Assembly: GCA_037349315.1 (NCBI GenBank)
Contig: JBAIAC010000007.1
Location: forward strand, 48,509,001-48,573,000
Length of the DNA: 64,000 bases
Origin: Chelydra serpentina
Lineage: Eukaryota; Chordata; Testudines; Chelydridae
Direction: 5' to 3'
In this document: one piece after another, positions 36,731-49,004 of the stretch
How the letters are laid out: every line of letters starts with the position of its first letter
Position numbering within the stretch: position 1 is the stretch's first letter
Notes under the pieces: generated by a model
Told to the model about the DNA's origin: nothing
Databases searched by the model: none
Seen by the model: only the letters and a program-made list of their open reading frames with translations
Translations under genes and position numbers: made by a program

Positions 36731-39631
36731 AACAAATAAGTTTAAATATGAGACTTACCTTTTTCCACATTGCTGTCTACAGTATTATTGAAAGACTTGC
36801 CAGAAACAGACAGGAGTGGAGGAGCTTTGTCACTGCCCTAAAAGCCAGAGGCATAATAGGAACATGATGATGATGATGATGTCTGCAGTATGATGTAATC
36901 CTACAATGTTTTTATATGTCATGAAGTCTGGGAAATGGAGGCATCATCCTTATTTCAGATATGGGTACTCTGGCAACTGGCACTCTGGGCTATAGACTAT
37001 AGACTTACTGTTATTATTTATATATTGAAAATTAGAAACATTTTTCTCAACATTTTTGTTAAAAATGGATTTTTAAATGAAAATTTTCATTCAAAATTTG
37101 TAGTTTTTTTCTGCTGAAAACAATTTCAGCCAAAAACTGGAATTCCCGCCCCTCTCCCCCAACAATTTAAAAAATCCAATATTTTTAAAAAGGAGAATGC
37201 TTGGCCATTTTCTGATCAGCTCTGATAAGAACCAACAGTGTACTTTGCAATCAACTAACAAATAAGATTACATGATCTGAGCCCCCAACCTGGTTGCAGT
37301 CTAGTTCAGACTAAAGCTGAGTGTGAATTGAAAGACCAGATTCCAAATTCAAATAGTCTTTCCTCCCTTTTCAGCAACTCTGGGGAAGATCAGATCTGAA
37401 GCTGAACTCTGTTTCTCAAGCCCATCTCTTGAATTCAGACACAGAAAGAATAGATGGGAGGCAAATAGTCTATGGTATACCAGAGTGAGCTGGAGGTTGT
37501 ATAGGACTTGAGTTGTGGCATTGGGAAGGCTTTGAAAAGCTTTGCTAGTGACTAATTTTCATTTTCAGTGGAAAGTTTGACACACTGCATATGATGTAAA
37601 GCTATGTAACCCAATGCACCTGGGTTATTTAAGAAAATATTTCTTTCCGCTAGAAAACATAAACTCATAAATATTCTGATTCCTGCTACTGTGTTTGAAT
37701 TACTGCACAACCCTGTTGTCTGTATATAGTTACGAGTTTGCCATCTTTCCATTATATTATAAACTTCTAGTTTAAACTGTAAAACCTCTGCCTGAGCTGG
37801 AACTTTGCATACACGGTCTCAGACAGTGCAATACAGAGATGCACACATACACATGGATATGCATATTGTATGTGTATGTATGTATATGCGTGTCAGTGCA
37901 TGGGGTAAACACACTGGCTCAAAAGGTTAGAAGAGGAACATTTATTAGAGCAAGAGCTTTACAGCTAACATTTAACCCATTTGGGGCTTTAATGCAAAAA
38001 TAATTTCCATTGCAATCTTTGAAAACAAAGTATTTGGACGGTTTTTAATTTTCTTTCTACTCATGCCTGAGAAAAACTGACAAAGATTGACAGAGGTAGT
38101 GACACTGGTGTGACATGAGGCTGTCAAGTGAGAAATCAGTTTAAGAGAAAAAAATCGAGAAATGTTTTGAATGTTCAACGTCTGGCGGATGCTTCTAGAA
38201 TCCAGCTAATATAAAGAGCCCCATGTCCCTTTCATCCATACCCATCGGCAGTGCAATACTGTATCTTTAAGGGGGAAAATACGTGGCATGTTTTAAATAT
38301 TTACTAAATAAGTTAGGGGTAGAAAAAGCTTTTTAAAATGGCTATATATTCCATATTTAAAACAATCAGATTAAAAAAGAACTGGGAGCTGCATGCCACT
38401 TTTACATTGAATTTTATTGTTTTCTCTGTCATTCTGACACCCACCCCCTTCTCTGATTTATAACATCACACCTATGTTCAGTGTCTGACAGCTCCACCAA
38501 GCCACAATACCACTGCCCTGCCAGCTTTGGGCCTCTGTCATTGCTCCACTCTGCGGTACTTTTGTTATGGGAGTGGGCATGTAAGGCACTGGGTTGAGAC
38601 CACCAAACTCATTTTCACTGTTGACATAAATTGGGACTGAAGAACCTACATTTCTATTAGTGAAGGGATTATGTATTCTGCTACCTAGATTGTATTGTTG
38701 ATTTATCACAATTTGGACCTTTCAGAACTCGTTACATATAAAACTATGTGTAATTGACGAGTTCAGCCTGCTCAGAAGTTTCCAACTGCTGGGATATTTT
38801 ACTATCAAGCCAGGGACTAATTTCTGTGAATCAATCTAGCTAGCTAGCTAGCTACAGAATTCCTTAACTGTCTTTATGCATAACAGGTTACAGGCAGCTG
38901 TTTACTGGCTGACAGTGTAACAAGAATACTGATTTGATACAGCTTCCAGCCATTGCTGGTGCTCCTGCTGCTGTCCTCGTCTGTATTGAGAAACTTCCTT
39001 GATAAACAATGAAAACAGGATAAAAAGAAAGAAATGTATTTGCTTTATTAATTCCCCTTCTTCAGGCTGCATCATATTACTAAAACTTAGCTGATAGAGA
39101 ATGTGGCATAGAGAGTGAAAGAAAGAAATGGAAATTTACCTCCACACATTATTATCTGTTATATTTTAATAGTTCTGTAAAACTTTTCTACTGTTCTTGG
39201 GAGTGAACAGTCTACACATTAAGAACATACGTTGTACATATGACTTATGTAGCTCACAGGGGTGTTGGAACAAATTTTATAGTGAGGGTGCTGAGAACCG
39301 TTGAACCAAACTGTAAACGCTGTATATGATGAAAATTACGTTAAGCCAGGGGGTGAGGCAGCACCCCCAGTACTCCTGGTTCCAGTACCTATGGTAGCTC
39401 ATGGGCAAAAACAAAGAAGGAGCAATTGTCTTTCCAACTCACACACACATATACAAACCTACAAAATGTTATTAGTATTTTTGTATTTACTCAGTAGTAA
39501 ACTAGAAATAATTAGAAGTTCAGTTAACTTTTGTAACTACATTTTGTGACTACAAAAACATTTTTAAGCAAATGCAGTAAGTTAGCAAATAACAGTAACA
39601 TAAGATTAGGAAAAGGCATCAACGTAGAATG
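36731..39631. other. about 2.9 kb with only simple repeats
   Basis: Contains (GAT)n at 36863-36881, a GTAT-rich run near 37860-37895 and (TAGC)n at 38836-38855. No gene recognised; the minus-strand frame at 38458-38709 has no known domain. Confidence 0.45.
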
Positions 39632-39776
39632 CTGTCCATTTGGAGATTTTTAAGAGCAGGTTAGACAAATACCTGTCAGGGATGTTCAGTCTAGACAATA
39701 CTTAGTCCTGCTATAAGTGCAGGGGACTGGAATAGATGACCTCTTGTAGTCCCTTCCAGTCCTACGATTCTATAAT
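39632..39776 (+). mobile_element. CR1 LINE 3' tail
   Basis: GATTTTTAAGAGCAGGTTAG, then CAGGGGACTGGAATAGATGA, CCTCTTGTAGTCCCTTCCAG and ACGATTCTATAA form the standard CR1 3' end. Confidence 0.85.
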
Positions 39777-40209
39777 ACCAGTCTCTGCCTTGGGTTTCAT
39801 TCTCCACTCATTTTCTACAAAGAACAATAGGACTATCATTACTGACTGAACTTTTGCACGTGTTTTCTAAAAATGAGAATGGAACCCATTTGCTGAGCTC
39901 AAGCATAGTGAAAGGCCAAAGAGCGAGAGACTCATGCTGGAAATAAAATGTGAAACATATTCCGGAATAAAATTCTGGATCTCGCAAGATGCTGAACACC
40001 ATCATCTCTTAATGACCTCATCGGCATGACCAACCCCAAAGGAGTGGAGTCCTTACTCACATGAGTGTTTCAACTGAATTCAAAGAGATTATTCATGTGA
40101 GTAACTGTTTGCCAGTGGGAGCAAGGGATTCACATTCTGGGCCAAAATTTTCAGTTATAATTGGTCATTTCTACACTTGTCACAAATCCTTCATTGAAAA
40201 GTGTTACCA

Positions 40210-40652
40210 CAGGGATGGCCAACCTGTGTCTCCAGAGCCACATGTGGCTCTTCAGAAGTTAATATGCGGCTCCTTGTACAGGCACCGACTCCGGGGCTGA
40301 ACCTACAGGCGCTAACTTTCCAATGTGCCAAGGAGTGCTCACTGCTTAACCCCTGGCTCTGCCACAAGCCCTGCCCCCACTCCACCCCTTCCCGCCCCCT
40401 CCCCTGAGCCTTCCATGCCCTCACTCCTCCCTCTCCCCGCCCCAGAGTCTCCTGCATGCTACGAAACAGCTGATCAGCAGGTGTAGGGAGGGAAGGGGAG
40501 GTGCTGATTGACAGGGCTGCCTGTGAGCAGGAGGCGCTGGGAGCTGGGGGTGGGGGGGAGCTAATGGGAGGATGCTGACGAATTACTGTGGCTCTTTGTC
40601 AATGTACGTTGGTAAATTCTGGCTTCTCCACAGGCTCAGGTTGGCCGCCTCG
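40210..40652. mobile_element. hAT-type MITE
   Basis: The left end CAGGGATGGCCAACCTG and the right end, in reverse complement, CGAGGCGGCCAACCTGAGCC, are inverted repeats. Flanking octamers are tgttacca (40202-40209) and tgttatca (40653-40660), one mismatch in eight. The interior is GC-rich; frames inside it are not a transposase. Confidence 0.75.
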
Positions 40653-40980
40653 TGTTATCATATCTGACGCTCACCAGTATGGCAGTCCACTGTAAGTCTG
40701 TAGCTATTTTTTTCATTCTCTTTTGATAATAGATTATAGATAATTCTAACACTTGTGAGACATGCTTTTGGGGCAGGGCTCTTCTGCTCCTTAGATGCTG
40801 CTCTCAGCTGCTGCTCTTACTTGCTAGGAGACCATACTTCAACTGAAGATCGCCAGAGTGTACCACAGTCTAGCTAAGATTATATTTTAGCTGCTACCAC
40901 CACCACTAATAGGGTCAGAAATGCCAATTGTCATTGCAAATAATAATAATAATTGTCAATACATTGATGCATTTCACCCC

Positions 40981-41021
40981 AGACCTGAAAGAGAGCTCTG
41001 GGTAAGCTCAAAAGTTTGTCT
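40981..41021 (+). ncRNA. hammerhead-like motif, second tail family
   Basis: AGAC (40981-40984) pairs perfectly with GUCU (41018-41021) as stem I. Then CUGAAAGA, stem II GAGC/GCUC (40993-40996 with 41006-41009), and AAAAGUUU where GAAAGCUU is expected. Stems are intact, the core is slightly mutated. Confidence 0.5.
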
Positions 41022-41115
41022 CTCACCAACAGAAGTTGGTCCAATAAAAGATATTACCTCACTTACCTTGTCTCTCTAATAACTTGGGATCAACACAGCT
41101 ACAACAACACCGCAT
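40981..41115 (+). mobile_element. tail of a second PLE-like family
   Basis: Sequence with CACCAACAGAAGTTGGTCCA, ATAAAAGATATTACCTCAC and CAACACAGCTACAACAACAC, a frequent reptile repeat tail. Its start has the same hammerhead-like arrangement as the PLE tails. A reverse-oriented copy lies at 44.1-44.3 kb. Assignment to PLE rests on this shared design. Confidence 0.5.
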
Positions 41116-43216
41116 AACAATGTATTTATAATGAGAAGGTCCTCCAGTATTTCAGATTTCTGAGCCTTGTTAAAGAGATACCAGTTTTATTTGTTCATTT
41201 GCATGGCACCAATCACCCCTACGATACGGTTCCTATGACATTACCCCCCTCACTTTCTGTTTTATTTTTGTTTTCAAATTTAAACATTGCTACAGAATTG
41301 CAGTGGTCTGCCAGTAGTAATAGACAGCAGAGGCTGAAGCAGATTCCTGTCTTAAGTAAACAAAAGGCCGCAGTACAATGAAAATGACTATAATGGGTGC
41401 TGATGGCGTTTGGCTTTTTGCAGTACACCAACGTATGCTGCAGACTGGTTGGCACACATGGGCTGTTGGAATTAGAAGCTTGTTGTTGAGTTAGGAGGAT
41501 CAGGTGTCCCCACTGCTGGCTCTGTCTGGTTACCGAGAAGCAGGGACAAAGAAAACAAGAAATTCCCATGCTGATTACTGATGCTGTCGAACATGCAGTC
41601 TCTGTCCTTGCTATCTTTACAGTTGCTGCTGTGATTATAGCATTTACCCCTGCAACCTCTCCTGCTCAAAACAGTTTCCTCTACAATAGTCTTGGGCAGG
41701 CTTTCCCTGTTGGCTCATGTTCCCCGAAGTGTTGCTCCTTTCAGACACTGTTGACATCCACGAGCCAAGTCTTTTGTTGTATTTTCCTGTGTAAAAATAT
41801 AAACCCTGTAACAGAGTTTGTGCACATGTTGTCCCCTGGTGGAGTTCACTGCTGTAGGAGGTCATCGATTCAAACTCTGTAGCTGGTTTTTCAAGGGATG
41901 AATAATCATATCACCATTATTACCACATGCATTTATTCAGGTTGAGATAAGGGTAAGCAGATCTCATGCTCAGTGTAGAAGGTGATCCCCTGCCTACAAG
42001 GGTCAGAAGGATGATATTGCTTAATCTGAGTGTGAGGATTACGGGATAGGGTTGGCCACCTTTTAATACATAGGTATCGGTTACTCCAGAATGCAGAAGA
42101 TGGTACCTGCACGAAATATATGCCGGAACAGACCTGATTTGCTTGAGTGCTGTTTGGGAGCTATGTGTGTCCAGAATTCTAAAACAAGAAGGAAGTGTGT
42201 GGGCTTTTCATTTTCATCTTTATATTGCACTTGTATGTTGATTACTAACATTTCAATAAAAATATTTAAAAGCACACTGTGCCCACGAAATGGATGACAG
42301 ATGGAGAGGCAAATAGAGTCCTACATGATTTCAAGTTTTAAGTGATTTATCTTGATCAGGCTACATATTTAGTGCAGCTAACCTCTTCAGTTAGACTGAT
42401 ACAGGCATTGTTTCAGTGCTTGTCCAAATAGCCTTTTATGTTGCAATCAAGTAACAGATATAAGATTGACAAGTTACAAAGAAAAGGAGCTTTCAGTCAA
42501 CAAACAGACTAAAATCCATTATTGTGGAGTGTACACTGTGTCCTGGACCTGTAAACACATCTTCATTGATCCCGTAGAAAGATAGAAATATCTCCCCTTG
42601 TATGGTTCAATCAAGCCCCTTTTCACAAAGGCAAAGTGCAAACAATATTGAAAAAGCAGAAAGAGACTGACATTACAGTCAAACAGTAAATAATGGTTGG
42701 GCTCAGGAAACCTATCTATAACACTTCAAACTCCTGTCAGCTCAAATGAAATGTATAACCCCTCTGTTACAACCCTAAGAAAGATCAAAACACAGGTACC
42801 ATACATTCCTCTTATTGTCATCTCCTCTTTACCAACTGACCAAATCAATAAGAAAAAGAATATCATGTTTTAGTTTTGCATTTTTATGAGTGTCTTGAGG
42901 CAAGATAAGTCCTTTTGAGAAAGCTCTGCTCTTTAAATATATCTTTTTATTCATATTCTATTTTTAAAAATATCTGCCAAAAAGTGTTGAGGGTATTTTT
43001 AGACAAAGTTTTGTGAAGTATCCAGTGTTGAGGTTTTGCAAAGATAAAGGCAGAGAGGACAGCAGATATGATCACAGATTGTCCTTTACATTGTTTTTTT
43101 AAATTTTCTTAACATTGTGTGATATAGCTAGATAGAGTTCCATTTATTAGTAATAAAGTATATTCTATTACTTGTAAATATTTAGGATAATATACCACCC
43201 AAAATCCATCCAGAGC
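41116..43216. other. about 2.1 kb with nothing recognised
   Basis: No gene supported. The frames at 41219-41569 and 41568-41882 overlap on opposite strands and have no known domain. Confidence 0.4.
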
Positions 43217-43345
43217 ATGGAATTCACCCCAGTGCAAAGGGCCAGCTCAAAGCCTCTGCATCTATGCCCCACTTAAACCGTATTTTGAGAGCCGAAGCAG
43301 AACTGAAGAGTAGCATAGGCCTACACAGGATGAATTTTATCCATA
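43217..43345. mobile_element. MITE-like repeat with inverted ends
   Basis: ATGGAATTCACCCC at the left is answered by AGGATGAATTTTATCC at the right. The middle (GCAAAGGGCCAGCTCAAAGC) is repeat-like. Confidence 0.35.
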
Positions 43346-44033
43346 CAACTCCAGCTGTCACTAAAATCAAGAGAGTTGTGCCCAAGGATTAAACATGGCA
43401 CAAGCGTATGAGAAGATTAATCTGTTATCTAAAGTTAACACTGTTCATCTCAAATGATCATCTAGCTATTATGAGCCTGATCCTCATTTACTAGAGAAGG
43501 GTAAAGGAGCCTTAGTGTAAATGTCAGTAAAAATCAGACCCTACAGCTAGAGCCATGGGAAATCCACTTCGCAGAAAACTTATGCTATAGGATGGAATTA
43601 TGATAGCTATGGAAAACACTCTTTGGCAGATTTTGCAGGGGAAATGGCCATTTTTAGCAGAAATCCTGTAAGAAATTTCAGAAGGCTATGGTAAGTTTTC
43701 TTCTCCATTTCTCCAGATAAACCAAAAGGATTTGCAGTGAATTCTTCATAAAGTTAAGGCAAAGATCTAACCGACCATGTTTAATAAGAAAATAATAGTT
43801 AGGGACATAAATCTGATAAAATAAGCACCAAGGTCAATGTTCACTCACTGGTCAAATTGATCAAATCCTTTTGATAACTGTGCTTTCTATTTTGCTTCTC
43901 AGTAGTGTTTTTAGTCCATCTATAAGCCAGAAGTAGTGGAAATCTGGAATTCTTACTCAGTTGTGAAATTTCCAGCCCATTTTTGCAGCATCAAGGTGAT
44001 TCAGTTGATTAGATATATTTCAGATGATCATCC

Positions 44034-44108
44034 AGGGTGAAATCCTGGCTCCATTGAAGTCAATGAGAGTGTTGCTATTGACTTCAGTGAGGCCAAGATT
44101 TCATCCCC
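44034..44108. mobile_element. short palindromic MITE, family B
   Basis: GGGTGAAATCCTGGCTCCATT at the left is answered by GAGGCCAAGATTTCATCCC at the right. The centre holds ATTGAAGTCAATG and ATTGACTTCAGTG. Confidence 0.55.
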
Positions 44109-44140
44109 TAACTTTTGGGTGCTTATCTGAATAGATCTTT

Positions 44141-44300
44141 TCTGTGACAAAGCTGGTGGGGTAATACCTTGTATTGGATCAACTTCCGTTGGCAAGAGAG
44201 ACAAATTTTAAAGCCACACAGCGTCGTTCTTCAGATCTGGGAAAGGTTCTCCCAGCATTACAGCAAAATGCAAGGATGGAACAGATTGTTTAGCATAAAT
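44141..44300 (-). mobile_element. tail of the second PLE-like family, reverse orientation
   Basis: The plus strand shows GGGGTAATACCTTGTATTGG, ATCAACTTCCGTTGGCAAGA and GAGACAAATTTT, the reverse of the 41.0-kb tail. It continues upstream of the hammerhead-like motif to about 44300. Confidence 0.5.
44199..44238 (-). ncRNA. hammerhead-like motif, second tail family
   Basis: On the minus strand AGAU precedes CUGAAGA (fits CUGANGA) and pairs with a downstream GUCU using one wobble. The extra A is present. Stem II and GAAA are decayed (AAAA here). Confidence 0.45.
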
Positions 44301-44884
44301 AGTTAGTACATATTGTAAGGGACCATTCAAGGTAGTAGCCACTCTACTGAAAGAAAAAAGCAGCAGACATGGTCAATAATCATTCTTCTGAGTCCTTTTA
44401 ATCTGAATCAGTCCCTGATCTTTCTTTTCTTGACTTTTTCCATAGGCAGATAGCAGAAAAAAAGTCTGCTTCCTATTTTTAAATCGCCCACTGCTTAGTT
44501 GGGTTTACTATTGCTGGACTGATACCTTTATTAATAAAGGCTATTTAATCTCTTTCTTATTTTATCTGATGACATGATATTGTAGAACTCTAGATCAGCA
44601 TTCTTTCTAGACTGGAGTTTTCATAGGGTATGACCTTCCTTCCCCACAGTTATAAAAACTATGTCTCTACCTTGTGTCTTCCTCAAAAAGTACGAATAAT
44701 GGGATTACCTTGCATTAAGGTCTCTTCACACAGGGATTCTGCAAGCTCATTCAGTGTAGATAGGAGTTTCTGCTAATTTCTATATAGAAATACTGTCGAT
44801 TTTTGATGGTTGGATGGTCTGCATGGTATATGAGTTAGCAAAAGCATTTCCCCATGGATAACAGGGGACTTCCTACCTTCTCTA

Positions 44885-45085
44885 AGGCCCTGATGCAGTA
44901 AAGCACTTACACATGTGCTTAACTTTAAGCACACAAATAGTCCTGTTGAAGTGCTTAAATTTCATACTCAATTTACAGCCTATATCTCTGAATCTCTGCT
45001 AAGTGGACCATATTCAGCCCCAGTTTAAGTGGGAGCAACTGCATTGACTTTTCTGGAGTTATAATCATTTACACCAGGACGCACT
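44885..45085. mobile_element. cluster of MITE-like fragments
   Basis: GCCCTGATGCAGTAAAGCAC, ACATGTGCTTAACTTTAAGC and GTGGGAGCAACTGCATTGAC are phrases of short reptile MITEs. The first is related to the 36.6-kb copy. Confidence 0.4.
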
Positions 45086-45099
45086 GTCAAACCACATCT

Positions 45100-45215
45100 C
45101 TTTCACCATATGTAAAATGTGGTGTTGTGAGGCTATTCCCATGGTTAGAGAAGTTGTGAGATTTAATTAATATTTTTAGAGTGCTTTGAAAATACGAAGG
45201 GCTATATATGGGTAA
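45100..45215 (+). mobile_element. MIR-type SINE tail
   Basis: CACCATATGTAAAATGTGGTG, then GTTGTGAGATTTAATTAATA and GAGTGCTTTGAAAATACGAAG match the 3' half of MIR. Confidence 0.5.
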
Positions 45216-45626
45216 AGTATCGATATTAAAGTCTCATATTATTAGCTAATGTAGCTCTACTCTGAAAATTGACTACATAAAAATGGCACCTTTTTACACA
45301 GCTGGTCTGCTTCTGATGTCTATTCAAAAAGTCACTTTTGCTTACGTCACTGATTATAAAATACGTTTTTACTACTTATTACTCCTGTTGCCACTGCTAA
45401 GTCAACCTAACTCTGGAACACTGAACTGGATCCCATTTTACCTCGCACACAATCAACAGAGTTGTTAGTTTTGTTCTCCCTACAGAAACTTTTATTGTTG
45501 GAAATTCTGAGCCTTAAAGAACCCAGCTGAACTTTCACATCACTTGTAAACTGAGCAGCTTTGATCTGGGAGAAAGGAAACAAAGAGTAGGGATAAACAG
45601 TCAGTTTACAACAAGGCAGAAGGTTA

Positions 45627-45975
45627 AGCAGGGTGCCCTAAGACTCTTTAGTAGGATCGATTTAATATATTTACTGACGATTTGAAAAAAGGGGGGAAAC
45701 AGTGAGATGGTACAATTGTCAGATGACACAAAAGGTTTATCATGACTAGAGAAGAATGTGAGGACTTCAAGGGCACCTAGCAAAGTTAGATAAATAGTCA
45801 TCACAAACACTGACAAATTGTTGCTGACAAATTCAAAGGAATAGTTTTTGACCTAATGTTGCACATTCTTATGCTCTAAATTAACTGTAACAACTAAGGG
45901 AAAAGATCGGGGCATCAATGTTGGCAGTATAATGAAAATCGCTGTCATTACATATGCACAGGTGTTTGGTGCAAT
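45627..45975 (+). mobile_element. CR1 LINE internal fragment (reverse transcriptase)
   Basis: Translated pieces resemble the CR1 region around the catalytic FADD: the DNA reads TTTAATATATTTACTGACGA, AGTGAGATGGTACAATTGTC, AGATGACACAAAAGG. It is highly decayed and lacks the 3' tail. Confidence 0.65.
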
Positions 45976-46039
45976 GTTGTACACTGATATTTTAGGTCAG
46001 AAAATGGCTGATGTAGAGTTTTTATAAAGTTAGGATGGT

Positions 46040-46315
46040 CTTGAGCCCCTCAAATGGGACCTAGAAGATCTGGGTTCAGTTCCCAGCTCTGTTGTGGACT
46101 TCCCCTGTGACCATGAGCAAATCACTTAATCTCTGTCTACCACAGCTCCTCATCTGTAAAATTAGAATAATAATCTTTCCTTTCTGCTAATGTGTGTCTG
46201 TCGTCTCTATTTAGATTGTAAGCTCTTTGGGGCAGGGTCTTTCTGCTACTCTGTGTTTGCGCAGTGCCTAGCACAATAGGCTACTGAGCTCAGTTAAGGC
46301 TTCCGGATATTAGTG
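46040..46315 (+). mobile_element. MIR-type SINE with extended tail
   Basis: GATCTGGGTTCAGTTCCCAG, GACCATGAGCAAATCACTTA, CTCCTCATCTGTAAAATTAG, then TTAGATTGTAAGCTCTTTGG and AGTGCCTAGCACAATAGG. This is a near full-length MIR of the reptile type. Confidence 0.8.
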
Positions 46316-46654
46316 TAGTAAGAGTAATGATAATTTGTGCAGTGTTAGTTTAAAAAGCAGCCAAAAGGTTTGGCTGTTTAAGAAATGGAATAGAAAATAA
46401 TACCTAAAATACTTTGATGCATTACATACTGTACAACAACCATGTCCCTTGGTACTTGGTAGCATTATTTACTCAAAGAATTGTGTGTCTATGGCCTATT
46501 TTCCTGCAGTTTCTTTGAGTTCAGGGTTTTTTCCTGTTATGTATACATGTAATTCCCATGGTTGCAACCAATGGGAATTGTATGTGCACATCATGGGGCG
46601 AAGGAGTATAGCTTTAGCAGGTGTAGTAGGCATTCTGTGAAGCTTTAAGTGCAC

Positions 46655-47177
46655 TGTGACGGGTGGCTTGCCCCTTAAGGGCTGGAGACATGGGGCCAGT
46701 CAACCCTAATTACTGAAGGATCTGCTCCAGCCCACCTGTGCTGTTTTAACAGCCTTGATTTGGTCTGTTGGAGGGCAGCTGATGCCTCCTATAAAGGGCA
46801 GCAGAATGCTACAGAGAGGGGGAGCTCAGGAGACTATAGTGAGTAACAAGCAGGCTCCTGATACTAGGGGAGTTGAGAAATCAGATCCAGGAGGCTGAGC
46901 TCCAGCCAGGTAAAGCCTGGGAGTGACTGCTGAATTGGGACATGGTTCTCCGAAGAAAGTCTGGAGATTCTCTGTGTAAAGGGAGAGAGATATTGATCTG
47001 CGATTGAGGCCCAGAGAGCCAGTGTGTAAGGACTAAATAAACTGGACCCAGGAGGGAATGTTTTAATTACCCTGGGCTAAGTGAGTTATTAAGGGGCCCT
47101 GAAGAGAACAGAAGCGAGGGGCGAAGAGTGGCCTTTGGCCATAAGGGGATGTTCAGGAGATGGCTAACCATGTTACA
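46655..47177 (+). mobile_element. probable solo LTR, 523 bp
   Basis: It begins TGTGACGGG and ends CATGTTACA (TG...CA). TATAAAG at 46790-46796 and AATAAA at 47036-47041 are in the order and spacing of an LTR promoter and polyadenylation signal. The flanking bases do not form a clear duplication, so the ends may be slightly wrong. Confidence 0.6.
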
Positions 47178-47429
47178 AAACACATCTAGTGAAAACACAA
47201 TAGCTAACTTGATTGAGCACTATGGACAGGAAATGAAGTCAGATACAATGTTTCTACAATGGGAATTATTTCATTAATGATTTGTGTAGGCAAAATAAGA
47301 GGATATATTGTCTACAGTAGCTAATGGAGAAAGAGAGAGAGACAGAAATAGGAGGAAAATTAGGTGGATGCTTAGCAAATTGTAACCAAGCATCTAGAAT
47401 GAAGATGAGGACATTTTCCTTCACAAGTT

Positions 47430-47562
47430 TTATTTATCTCTGCGAGTTATTGGGTATGATGCAGGAATAACCGGGTGAAATTCTATGGTCTGTGCTATGC
47501 AGGAAGTCCGCCTAGATGATCATAATGGTCTTTTCTGGCCTTAAAATCTGTGCATCTGTGAA
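47430..47562 (+). mobile_element. CR1 LINE 3' tail
   Basis: GAAGTCCGCCTAGATGATCA, TAATGGTCTTTTCTGGCCTT and AAAATCTGTGCATCTGTG match the CR1 3' end. Confidence 0.8.
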
Positions 47563-48239
47563 ATGCTTTCTAGTTCTATTTTATTAAACTTACCTGTTTA
47601 AAATTAATATTTATTCCTGGGCGGACAATAATGGGTGATTTTTAAAAAGATGTCTTTTGTTTAGAAGCCACTACATTTATTAAATGCAATTACTTTCCCT
47701 TACAGCTTTACATTAAGAGCAGCTTCAGATTGAGAGTAGCTTCTATGAAATGTAATCATTTCGCCCAGTGGCTTACATGGTAAAGGCATGGCTATTAAAC
47801 GAGGGCAGTAAATAAATGGTGGCAGTTTTTACTGAAAACCATATGGGAAAGGTAAGGCTACTAACTGAGGGTTGCTATTAATAGAGTGAGTCTTCTAAAT
47901 GAAGCTTTATAGTAGACCTGGTTTTATTTTCTTATTTTCCAGCCTGTATTCAGGCAGTGCTTTTGTTCTAGCTGCAGCTTATATGCTGTTGTAACATATC
48001 TCCACTTTCTTGTATCACTTCAAGGTGATTTTTGGACATTCAAAATAAAAAAGGTCTTGTTAATAAGAGGTGAGGTACAAAATCTCAGATCTGAACCCCA
48101 CATCCCCAGAACTTGAATGGCAACATTTGGAATGTGAACTTGGATCTGAATTTTGCTGTTGCACCCTTCTCTATTAGTGATAAACCTGCTGATTGTGATA
48201 GCTAGGACATGCTGGGGTTAAACAACACAAATTCCTTTT
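47563..48239. other. nothing recognised
   Basis: No supported feature, apart from the upstream target duplication of the PLE at its end. Confidence 0.4.
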
Positions 48240-48261
48240 CAGAGTAGCAGCTCTCACAGAT

Positions 48262-48775
48262 CTTGGGAGACGGACCAGTCCTCGCTTACAGTCAGTCCCC
48301 GCAACCTGAAGCAAATACTCACCAGCAACCACACATCACACAACAAAAACACTAACCCAGGAACCTATCCTTGCAACAAAGCCCGATGCCAACTCTGTCC
48401 ACATATCTATTCAAGTGACACCATCATAGGACCTAATCACATCAGCCACACCATCAGGGGCTCGTTCACCTGCAAATCACCAATGTGATATATACCATCA
48501 TGTGCCAGCAATGCCCCTCTGCCATGTACATTGGCCAAACCGGACAGTCTCTACGCAAAAGAATAAATGGACACAAATCTGACATCAGGAATCATAACAT
48601 TCAAAAACCAGTAGAAGAACACTTCAACCTCTTTGGTCTCTCAATAACAGATTTAAAGGTGGCAATTTTGCAACAGAAAAACTTCAAAAACAGACTCCAG
48701 CGAGAAGCTGCTGAACTGGAATTAATTTGCAAATTAGATACCATCAACTTAGGTTTGAACGGAGACTGGGAATAG
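48262..48775 (+). pseudogene. PLE endonuclease remnant
   Basis: Homology to the 21.6-22.2 kb copy starts at LGDGPVLAYSQ. A frameshift follows near 48298 and another near 48478, where one base is missing relative to the other copies. From 48485 one frame encodes IYTIMCQQC, MYIGQTGQSLRKRINGH, EEHFNL and LELICKLDT to a stop at 48773-48775. The GIY-YIG tyrosines, basic helix and a Glu are kept. Loss of the reverse transcriptase and the two frameshifts make it inactive. Confidence 0.85.
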
Positions 48776-49004
48776 CTGGGTCATTACAAAAATTGAATCT
48801 ATTTCCCCATGTTAAGTATCCTCACACCTTTTTGTCAACTGTCTGATATTGCCATCTTGATTATCACTACAAAAGTTTTTTTTCTCCTGCTGATAATAGC
48901 TCATCTGAATTAATTAGCCTCTTAGAGTTGGTATGGCAACTTCCACCTTTTCACATTTTCTCTGTGTGTATACATATATCTTCCTACTATATGTTCCATT
49001 CTAT

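Noticed and set aside
36863..36881. (GAT)n run
   Set aside because: Short simple repeat with no context suggesting function.
38458..38709. 83-codon minus-strand frame with several Asn and Pro
   Set aside because: No domain, no splice sites and no neighbouring coding sequence.
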